6,770 nt of DNA from assembly GCA_004555055.1 (NCBI GenBank), contig SFJN01000137.1, positions 1 through 6,770 of the forward strand, given 5' to 3'. This document shows positions 1-6,770 of the stretch, in pieces. The translations under genes were made by a program, and so were the position numbers. The notes under the pieces were generated by a model. That model was not told the origin of the DNA. It saw nothing but the letters and a program-made list of their open reading frames with translations, and did not search any database. Numbering within the stretch: the stretch's first letter is position 1; each line of letters starts with the position of its first letter. The DNA comes from Bacteroidales bacterium (GTDB lineage Bacteria; Bacteroidota; Bacteroidia; Bacteroidales; Bacteroidaceae).

Positions 1-493
1 CGGATGTTTTGCCAAGAGAAGTCCGATGTTTTGGGATTTCCGAAGGGCACATTTTGCCTGTTTTCTTCCATTTTCTTCGCAATTTTCGGGTGTTTCGGGT
101 GAAAATGGTGCTGAAAAGCTTTGCCGATGTCCCGAAAATCCTTCGGAAATCTCCGTATTTGGCCCTCAAGACTCCGAAATGCGTGCTGGAACCCGTGCGA
201 AACTTTGTCAAAATAATTTAAGATTTCAAAGCGGAAACTCCGCAGAAACACTGTAGTAGACCGGCGTTATGGCAGCAATCTAAGGGCTTTGCCTTGCAGT
301 GGCAACCTGTGTTTGGGTGGCATATCCAACCGTATGCTGAAGTCCACGCTCTGCCGTAGTCCCGGCCTCCATCTGGGGCACGTTTGCCCGTTGTTCCGAA
401 ACGGCATTGTGGCAAACAGCCATGTTCACAAAGGGAAAGAAACGTAAAAATGGGAAGTAAAGTTCGAAAATAAGCAAAAAACAAAGGGCGATG
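1..493. other. Region without a supportable gene
   Basis: No convincing gene is visible on either strand. The short open frames here (up to about 88 codons) have mixed Cys/His/Arg-rich or Phe-rich composition, overlap one another in several frames, and match no family I recognise. Positions 1-240 are rich in TTCGG/CCGAA-type words and contain the nested inverted repeat listed separately. Positions 240-430 are more GC-rich, with small hairpin-capable words such as TTGCC/GGCAA (291-307) and GGGCA/TGCCC around 376-389. Positions 430-493 are A-rich and lead into the hppA promoter. No tRNA, rRNA or recognised riboswitch was seen. This may be plain intergenic DNA, a decayed gene, or the 3' end of a locus to the left of the window. 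Confidence 0.5.
35..151. repeat. Nested inverted repeat rich in TTCGG/CCGAA words
   Basis: GATTTCCGAAGG at 35-46 is the exact reverse complement of CCTTCGGAAATC at 140-151 (12 bp). ATTTTCGGG at 82-90 is the exact reverse complement of CCCGAAAAT at 131-139 (9 bp). The two right-hand arms are contiguous (131-151), while the left-hand arms are separated by 35 bases. A further 8-bp pair, CCATTTTC (68-75) with GAAAATGG (101-108), lies inside. A transcript could fold into a nested structure, but no gene owns it and no T-run follows, so function is unknown. It could be a decayed palindromic repeat or part of an untranslated region. Confidence 0.5.
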
Positions 494-525
494 CTTGTTC
501 GTTTTGTCATTTTTTCATTTCTTTG
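494..525 (+). promoter_or_regulatory. Probable hppA promoter (Bacteroidota type)
   Basis: CTTG at 494-497 and TTTCTTTG at 518-525 are separated by 20 bases. This fits the Bacteroidota vegetative consensus (TTTG, 19-21 bases, TAnnTTTG) with one mismatch in each element. Transcription would begin near 531 and give a leader of about 75 nt before the ATG at 606. The leader contains an 8-bp direct repeat, CACTTGTT, at 545-552 and 555-562. This is a pattern match only. Confidence 0.4.
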
Positions 526-605
526 CACTTCGAAAACAGCAAAGCACTTGTTTCCACTTGTTCACGGAAAACCTTAAACAATTCAATAATTCCATTATTA
601 ACCCT

Positions 606-2810
<2,205 letters not shown>

Positions 2811-2823
2811 TACCGTCTTGAAA

Positions 2824-2844
2824 GCCGTACACCGGTTGTACGGC
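2824..2844 (+). terminator. Stem-loop just after hppA, possible terminator
   Basis: GCCGTACA (2824-2831) pairs perfectly with TGTACGGC (2837-2844) around the 5-base loop CCGGT, starting 13 bases after the hppA stop. The position suits 3'-end formation or mRNA stabilisation. However, AAAACG follows instead of a T-run, and none is present on the minus strand either, so it is not a textbook intrinsic terminator. Confidence 0.5.
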
Positions 2845-2854
2845 AAAACGATAA

Positions 2855-2913
2855 TTCGGACAACAGGGAAAGTTCTGAACGCTGGCAGCGCAGGGCTTTT
2901 CCTGTTGTCCGAA
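2855..2913 (+). other. Long structured RNA hairpin between hppA and the sulfatase
   Basis: TTCGGACAACAGG (2855-2867) is the exact reverse complement of CCTGTTGTCCGAA (2901-2913), 13 bp. The stem continues without a break to 2877/2891 for 23 pairs, including three G-U wobbles (2868/2900, 2873/2895, 2874/2894). After a two-base AA bulge, CGCT (2880-2883) pairs with AGCG (2887-2890) around GGC. In minus-strand RNA the three wobbles would become C-A mismatches, so the fold suits plus-strand RNA. No T-run follows. It could be an hppA 3'-end structure, a sulfatase leader element, or a palindromic repeat. I recognise no known RNA family. Confidence 0.6.
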
Positions 2914-2926
2914 ATCAATAGTGAAC

Positions 2927-2956
2927 CATATGGCGGCATGCGGTGCCTTCCATATG
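2927..2956 (+). other. Third stem-loop, upstream of the sulfatase start
   Basis: CATATGG (2927-2933) pairs with CCATATG (2950-2956), and within it GGCA (2935-2938) pairs with TGCC (2944-2947) around a 5-base loop, leaving a small internal loop. It lies 13 bases after the large hairpin and 13 bases before the chosen sulfatase ATG. An in-frame GTG at 2943 sits in its loop, which argues against that GTG as the start. It may shape sulfatase translation, but this is inference. Confidence 0.4.
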
Positions 2957-2969
2957 TCCAAACACCTTC

Positions 2970-4547
2970 ATGCTTTCTCTCCCTATGATAGACTTCCACC
3001 GGGCGGCAATCGCCCTTCCGCTTTGTTTCCTTCCACAAATGGTGGATGCAAAGTCTGCAGCGCCCGAGGCACAGCGGCCGCCGAACATTCTGCTCTTTCT
3101 TGTCGACGATATGGGATGGCAGGACACTTCCGTCCCCTTTTGGGACACTCCCACCCACCTCAACCGTCGCTACCACACTCCGAACATGGAGCGTCTGGCT
3201 GCTCAGGGTATGATGTTCACCCAGGCCTATGCCTCGGCCATCAGTTCTCCCAGCCGTTGCAGTCTCCTGACCGGAAGCAATGCCGCCCGTCATAGGGTGA
3301 CGAACTGGACGCTGCACCGCGACCGTTCGACCGACAATCCGCATCCCACGGTCACCCCACCGGACTGGAACGTCAACGGCATCGCACAGACTGCCGGTAC
3401 GCCACGTACCTATGTTGCCACCTCCTTTGTGCAGCTACTGCACGATGCCGGATACCATACCATACATTGCGGCAAGGCGCATTGGGGTGCCATAGGAACG
3501 CCGGGAGCCGACCCCGGACATTTCGGTTTCGATGTCAACATTGCCGGCCATGCCGCAGGAGGTCTTGCCACCTACTACAGCGAGCGGAATTACGGCCACG
3601 ATGCCGAGGGAAAGGCTACATCGCCCATGGCGGTGCCGGGATTGGAGAAGTATTGGCAGACGGGAACCTTTGTCACAGAGGCCCTGACGCGCGAGGCCAT
3701 CGCTGCCCTCGACAGTGCCAAGACCCTCGACCGCCCCTTCTTCCTGCATATGGCGCACTACGCCATCCATGTCCCCATCGACCCCGATCCCCGCTATCTG
3801 GACCGTTATCTCCGCGAGGGGCTTTCGGAAAAGGAGGCGGCCTATGCCACGCTCATCGAGGGCATGGACAAGAGTCTGGGCGACCTGATGCAATGGCTGG
3901 AGGAAAACGGTGAGGCGGAACGCACGGTTGTCCTCTTCATGAGCGACAACGGAGGATATGCCACCGGCACGCAATGGCGCGATGCACCGCTCTACGTGCA
4001 GAACTTCCCGTTGCGTTGCGGCGAGGGTTCGGCCTACGAAGGGGGCATCCGCGAGCCGCTGATTGTGAGTTGGCCCGGCATGACAGCGGCGGGAAGCCGG
4101 CAATCGGAGCCGGTAATCATCGAGGATTTCTATCCTACCATCCTCGATATGGCAGGTATAGCCATACCGAAGCGCATCCCCCAGGTTGTCGACGGCAAGA
4201 GTTTCATGCCCCTGCTCCGTGGCGGCAAGGGGAAGCGGGCACGCACCCTGGTATGGAACTGTCCCAACGTATGGGACAACAGTGGTCCGGGCATCGGACC
4301 GTCGTGTACCGTCCGTCAGGGCAATTGGAAGATGATATATTTCTACGATGACGGACATCACGAGCTCTACAATCTCGCCGACGACATCGGCGAGGCGCAC
4401 GACCTCTCCGCGGAGTACCCCGAAAAGGTGCGTCAACTTTCGCAGGTGCTTGGAAAGCGTTTGAGGAAGATGCAGGCGCAGCGCCCCACTTTCTCCGCGT
4501 CCGGCCGTCCATGTCCATGGCCCGACGAGGCGTGGCGTAAGGAGTGA
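2970..4547 (+). CDS. Secreted serine-type sulfatase (arylsulfatase A-like)
   Basis: This is a 525-residue sulfatase of the alkaline phosphatase superfamily that should cleave sulfate esters outside the cytoplasm. The N-terminus looks like a signal peptide: Arg11, then a hydrophobic stretch at about 12-25. The family signature ISSPSRCSLLTG (91-102) places Ser92 where formylglycine forms, so it depends on an anaerobic sulfatase-maturating enzyme not encoded here. By comparison with human arylsulfatase A, metal ligands are Asp46, Asp47, Asp326 and Asn327. Arg96, Lys169 and His171 (GKAHWG) and His267 (HVP) also match. The second sulfate-binding lysine is replaced by Glu352 in RCGEGSAYEGGIREP, which may alter activity. 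Alternative starts are GTG 2943 (inside a stem-loop) and ATG 2985. No promoter is clear upstream, so read-through from hppA is possible. Substrate and sulfatase subfamily cannot be told. Confidence 0.94.
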   Translation: MLSLPMIDFHRAAIALPLCFLPQMVDAKSAAPEAQRPPNILLFLVDDMGWQDTSVPFWDTPTHLNRRYHTPNMERLAAQGMMFTQAYASAISSPSRCSLLTGSNAARHRVTNWTLHRDRSTDNPHPTVTPPDWNVNGIAQTAGTPRTYVATSFVQLLHDAGYHTIHCGKAHWGAIGTPGADPGHFGFDVNIAGHAAGGLATYYSERNYGHDAEGKATSPMAVPGLEKYWQTGTFVTEALTREAIAALDSAKTLDRPFFLHMAHYAIHVPIDPDPRYLDRYLREGLSEKEAAYATLIEGMDKSLGDLMQWLEENGEAERTVVLFMSDNGGYATGTQWRDAPLYVQNFPLRCGEGSAYEGGIREPLIVSWPGMTAAGSRQSEPVIIEDFYPTILDMAGIAIPKRIPQVVDGKSFMPLLRGGKGKRARTLVWNCPNVWDNSGPGIGPSCTVRQGNWKMIYFYDDGHHELYNLADDIGEAHDLSAEYPEKVRQLSQVLGKRLRKMQAQRPTFSASGRPCPWPDEAWRKE

Positions 4548-4550
4548 TGG

Positions 4551-4655
4551 AGAGACGACAACAATTTTTTTTATCCCGGTCCAATGGCTCATATGTCATA
4601 TGGAACGTGTTTGCCATACACATCCATGAAAATGTTGTCCATGTTGTCGTTTTTT
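4551..4655. terminator. Long inverted repeat with T-runs between convergent genes
   Basis: ACGACAACA (4555-4563) is the exact reverse complement of TGTTGTCGT (4642-4650). Pairing can extend to 4551/4654 with G-U wobbles. The left arm starts just after the sulfatase stop and is followed by eight T (4565-4572); the right arm runs into six T (4650-4655), as at a plus-strand intrinsic terminator. The loop is long (78 bases) and holds smaller stems such as TATGG/CCATA (4599-4618). ATGTTGTC is repeated at 4632-4639 and 4641-4648, giving the left arm two partners. It probably ends sulfatase transcription; evidence for the opposite direction is weak. Confidence 0.45.
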
Positions 4656-4671
4656 CATCCTTATGGGGGAA

Positions 4672-5586
4672 TTATGCCTTTCCTTTGTTGATGATGTAGA
4701 TTCCGGCGGCGGCAAGGGCGGTGGCAATGATGTACGTGGTGTAGAAAGTTTCGCCAAGGCAGAGGCAGCTGGCGGTGGCACCGACTACCGGGATGAGGGA
4801 ATTGTAGATGGCAATCTTCCCCACGGGGTTGCAGGTGAGGAGTTTGTTGTAGAGGCCAAACCCGACGGTGCTGATGCCGATGAGCAGGGCCAGATAAACC
4901 AGTCCCGGCACGGTGACGTGGGGCAACGAGCCGTCGAGAAACATGCCGGCGGCAACGAGCAGGAGACCGCCGACGGCAAGGCTGTAGCCTGTACCCACAA
5001 AGACATCGATGCGTTTGTGCAGACCACGGGTGAGGAGCGAGGCACCTGCTCCGCAGAGGGCGTTGAGGATAATCATGCCATCGCCCCAAAAGGAGAAAGC
5101 TCCCCCTGCACCGTCCCCGACATTCAGTACCACGATGCCGGCAAAGCCAAGTACGCATCCCCATATCTTGCGGGCAGACATGCGGTCGCTCTTGAAAAAG
5201 AGACAGGCAAGGAGGACAACGGAAAAGACGCTGAGAGAATTGAGAATGGCAGAACGTGCTCCCGGAGCGTGGGAGAGTCCGATGTAGAAGCAGGCGTAGT
5301 GGAGCGTCGTGCCCAGCAGGGCATAAAGCAGTACAAAGCCCCAGTCGCCGTGGCATCGGGGTGCGAGGCGCTTGCCGGAAAACTGTGCCATGGCGAGGAT
5401 GAGGAATCCTGAGATGCTGAAACGGATGCCGGCAAAGAGCATCTTGCTGCCGGTGAGGTCGGGAGTTATCCCGAAAGCTGCAAACCCCAGCTTGATGAGC
5501 GGATAGGCAAATCCCCATGCCACGGCGGCTGTCAGTGCCAGCAGCGCGGCGGATAGGGGCGAACGGAAAATACTGTGGCTGTTCAT
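4672..5586 (-). CDS. EamA-family (DMT superfamily) transporter
   Basis: This 304-residue inner-membrane protein belongs to the drug/metabolite transporter superfamily, usually exporters of metabolites, amino acids or toxic compounds. Two EamA repeats are visible (about 12-157 and 166-300), with ten hydrophobic segments near 11-32, 48-68, 83-104, 111-131, 141-157, 168-186, 195-217, 226-246, 257-277 and 282-299. Typical marks are AVAWGFAYPLIKLG in helix 1, GLSHAPGARSAILNSLS leading into helix 4, and SLIPVVGATASCLCLGE (Pro266, Glu279) in helix 9. Length is normal. The ATG at 5584-5586 lies about 40 bases from the start predicted by the promoter at 5637-5668. It is divergent from the AraC-type gene, its likely regulator, and convergent with the sulfatase. 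The substrate cannot be read from the sequence. Confidence 0.93.
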   Translation of the reverse strand: MNSHSIFRSPLSAALLALTAAVAWGFAYPLIKLGFAAFGITPDLTGSKMLFAGIRFSISGFLILAMAQFSGKRLAPRCHGDWGFVLLYALLGTTLHYACFYIGLSHAPGARSAILNSLSVFSVVLLACLFFKSDRMSARKIWGCVLGFAGIVVLNVGDGAGGAFSFWGDGMIILNALCGAGASLLTRGLHKRIDVFVGTGYSLAVGGLLLVAAGMFLDGSLPHVTVPGLVYLALLIGISTVGFGLYNKLLTCNPVGKIAIYNSLIPVVGATASCLCLGETFYTTYIIATALAAAGIYIINKGKA

Positions 5587-5636
5587 CGTAATGGTAGCCC
5601 GAAGGCTTCAAAGAAGGGTAACTGTGTGTATCGTGG

Positions 5637-5668
5637 CAAAAGTAGATGAAAAATGGGTATAAAGCAAA
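5637..5668 (-). promoter_or_regulatory. Promoter of the EamA transporter gene (Bacteroidota type)
   Basis: Read on the minus strand, TTTG (5668-5665) and TACTTTTG (5644-5637) are separated by exactly 20 bases. This matches the Bacteroidota vegetative promoter consensus at every defined position. Transcription would start near 5630 and give a leader of roughly 45 nt. One arm of an inverted repeat (5654-5663) lies in the spacer, and one copy of GCAAATA overlaps the TTTG element, so a regulator bound there could block or assist polymerase. Confidence 0.75.
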
Positions 5669-5781
5669 TAAAACAGGGGTGCAAATAGCGGAGGTCATCT
5701 CTTTTTTGTGTAATTTTGCAGCCCCGTTTTTCACTCTTTTGCCATTGGAGGCAAATCCGGAATCCCTTCTTTTTATACCCA
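5654..5781. promoter_or_regulatory. Candidate operators: 10-bp inverted repeat spanning both promoters
   Basis: TGGGTATAAA (5654-5663) recurs in inverted orientation as TTTATACCCA (5772-5781), 118 bp from start to start. One arm is in the spacer of the transporter promoter; the other is in the leader of the regulator gene, beyond its -7 element. In addition GCAAATA occurs twice in the same direction (5664-5670 and 5681-5687), 17 bp apart, the first overlapping the transporter TTTG element. AraC-family proteins commonly bind such direct repeats or distant paired sites, so these are candidate sites for the adjacent regulator. No binding evidence is available. Confidence 0.3.
5711..5718 (+). promoter_or_regulatory. 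-7 element of the AraC-type regulator gene
   Basis: TAATTTTG matches the Bacteroidota -7 consensus TAnnTTTG perfectly. No TTTG lies 19-21 bases upstream, so the -33 element is weak or absent, which could mean activator dependence. Transcription would begin near 5725, about 130 nt before the chosen ATG. This supports a start downstream of the in-frame ATG at 5646. Confidence 0.4.
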
Positions 5782-5852
5782 ATGGGGAGTTGCGCCTTGT
5801 GCGCTCGCTGCTCCTTCATTCAACCGTAGGGAGCCTAATATTGCAGATAAAC

Positions 5853-6740
5853 ATGAGACACCGTCAAATCTACCGTATCAGTTTTCGTATGGCGCAGCGG
5901 TTTTCGAGTATACATTCCGAGGCCCGCAACACGGACGAAGTTTTTGTCATCGAAAACATCCAGCAGATGAAGTTCAACGACCGCATCATACAGCCGCAGT
6001 TCATGACACTTTGTCTGTGTAAGCAAGGATGTGCCGATTTTGTGCTGAACGGTGTGGCTCACCATATGGAAGAGGGTGACCTGCTGTTGCTTTTTGTCGA
6101 CTGTATTCTGGAAAAGGTGCAATGTTCGTCGGATTTGGTGGCTACGGTCCTCGTTCAGGAGATGGAGTTTGTGCAGGAAACGCTGATGTCGATGCTGCGC
6201 CTATGGCCATTCCTGATACATCTGATGCGTCAGCCCATCCTGCATCTAACGGCAGAGGCACAGGAGCGCGTCCGGTTGAACTATGAGCTGCTCTCGTTGC
6301 GCCTGCGCCAGCCCCAACATACCTTTCGCCGCGAGGCGCTTGTGGCCAGTCTGCAGGCAGCCTATTTCGATGTTTGCGACCTCTTGCGGCGTCAGGGCAT
6401 CGGAGTACAGCCTACCAGCGTGAGGGCCTTCTCAATCTTTGAGCAGTTCATCAGAATCCTTTCAAAGGAATATGTAAAGCATCGTGATGTGTCGTGGTAT
6501 GCCAACGAGCTGACCATCACGTCGAAATACCTTTCCGATGCCGTAAAAATGGTTTCCGGACGCACGGCAAGCAGTTGGATCAACGTGTTTGTGATGACGG
6601 AAATCAAGTCGATGCTGCGGAACACCGACCTGAATATTAAGGAAATTGCCGAGGAACTGCATTTCCCCAATCAAAGCCTGTTGGGAAAGTATTTCCGGAA
6701 ATATGCCGCCATGACACCTTCGGAGTACCGAAAGGTTTAG
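5853..6740 (+). CDS. AraC-family transcriptional regulator
   Basis: This is a 295-residue cytoplasmic DNA-binding regulator. The N-terminal half (about 25-130) looks like the small sensor/cupin-like domain of AraC proteins, with short beta-strand-like runs such as FMTLCLCKQGCADFVLNG and EEGDLLLLFVD. The C-terminal part carries the paired helix-turn-helix. The first unit lies at about 213-236 (WYANELTITSKYLSDAVKMV) and the second at about 258-289 (IKEIAEELHFPNQSLLGKYF). The protein ends with TPSEYRKV, typical of the family. I chose the ATG at 5853, preceded by A-rich GATAAAC. The frame stays open to 5646, but that would place the -7 element inside the gene; ATG 5889 is a shorter option. It is divergent from the EamA transporter and probably controls it and itself. 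The inducer is unknown. Confidence 0.92.
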   Translation: MRHRQIYRISFRMAQRFSSIHSEARNTDEVFVIENIQQMKFNDRIIQPQFMTLCLCKQGCADFVLNGVAHHMEEGDLLLLFVDCILEKVQCSSDLVATVLVQEMEFVQETLMSMLRLWPFLIHLMRQPILHLTAEAQERVRLNYELLSLRLRQPQHTFRREALVASLQAAYFDVCDLLRRQGIGVQPTSVRAFSIFEQFIRILSKEYVKHRDVSWYANELTITSKYLSDAVKMVSGRTASSWINVFVMTEIKSMLRNTDLNIKEIAEELHFPNQSLLGKYFRKYAAMTPSEYRKV

Positions 6741-6749
6741 GGCGAATCA

Positions 6750-6762
6750 CCCCCCCCCCCCC
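6750..6762. repeat. Homopolymer run of 13 C
   Basis: Thirteen consecutive C bases begin nine bases after the regulator's stop codon; G follows at 6763. Runs this long are prone to slipped-strand length change and can act as phase-variation switches when they lie in a promoter or reading frame. Here the run is outside the gene on its left, and what lies to the right is not in the window. A sequencing or assembly length error is also possible. Confidence 0.9.
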
Positions 6763-6770
6763 GTGGCAGC

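Noticed and set aside
9..256. Short plus-strand frames of 70-76 codons in two overlapping frames
   Set aside because: Composition follows the inverted-repeat words; no recognisable protein features.
280..510. Possible 76-residue minus-strand protein with a hydrophobic N-terminus, divergent from hppA
   Set aside because: The start looks signal-peptide-like, but the rest is low in structure and resembles no family. No good minus-strand promoter is seen, and it overlaps the hppA promoter.
486..515. Resemblance of GGCGATG...GTTCG before hppA to a fluoride riboswitch
   Set aside because: Only a short word matches; the conserved pairing and the downstream conserved segment are absent, and it overlaps the promoter.
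521..544. Small hairpin CTTTGC/GCAAAG before hppA
   Set aside because: Its left arm overlaps the predicted -7 element, so the transcript would not contain the full stem; 6 bp with a 12-base loop can arise by chance.
495..605. N-terminal extension of hppA to an upstream ATG
   Set aside because: It begins within the likely promoter, adds a Phe-rich segment not typical of the family, and the 734-residue form has the expected length.
3435..4592. A 385-codon minus-strand open frame across the sulfatase
   Set aside because: Shadow of the GC-rich sulfatase gene; no domain or plausible start context.
4661..5782. A 373-codon minus-strand frame overlapping the transporter in another frame, and a plus-strand frame at 4663-5412
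   Set aside because: Arg/His/Pro-rich or Gly/Glu-rich shadow translations; the EamA frame has clear membrane helices and its own promoter.
5646..5852. N-terminal extension of the AraC-type regulator
   Set aside because: It would contain the -7 element and overlap the divergent promoter, and it makes the protein unusually long.

Overview
The window looks like chromosomal DNA of a GC-rich Bacteroidales bacterium, most likely of the Prevotella/Bacteroides group. The pyrophosphatase is of the type known from Bacteroides and Prevotella. The serine-type sulfatase and AraC-like regulator resemble Bacteroidales families. Promoters fit the Bacteroidota pattern (TTTG, about 20 bases, TAnnTTTG), and starts lack clear Shine-Dalgarno sites. 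Genus is inference; no marker gene is present.

Layout: positions 1-493 hold no gene I can support, but carry a nested inverted repeat (35-151). A probable promoter (494-525) precedes hppA (606-2810, +), a K+-dependent, Na+-type membrane pyrophosphatase. The gap 2811-2969 holds three successive stem-loops; the middle one is a 23-pair stem that is stronger as plus-strand RNA than as its complement. A secreted serine-type sulfatase follows (2970-4547, +). It keeps the catalytic residues except one: a glutamate sits where the second sulfate-binding lysine is expected. A convergent gap (4548-4671) carries a long inverted repeat and T-runs. Then comes a ten-helix EamA/DMT transporter on the minus strand (4672-5586). 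It is divergent from an AraC-type regulator (5853-6740, +). Their shared control region has an excellent minus-strand promoter, a plus-strand -7 element, and repeats that could be operators. The window ends in a run of 13 C just after the regulator.

How the genes relate: hppA is a housekeeping energy gene, using cytosolic pyrophosphate to energise the inner membrane. The sulfatase would act on sulfated host or plant glycans or small sulfate esters in the periplasm, but no SusC/D pair, glycosidase or sulfatase-maturating enzyme is in view. The transporter and regulator form a classic divergent pair, so the regulator probably controls the exporter. I see no defence system, mobile element, CRISPR array, tRNA or rRNA. 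The most notable points are the Lys-to-Glu change in the sulfatase, the large stem-loop at 2855-2913, the paired repeats around the divergent promoters, and the C13 tract.
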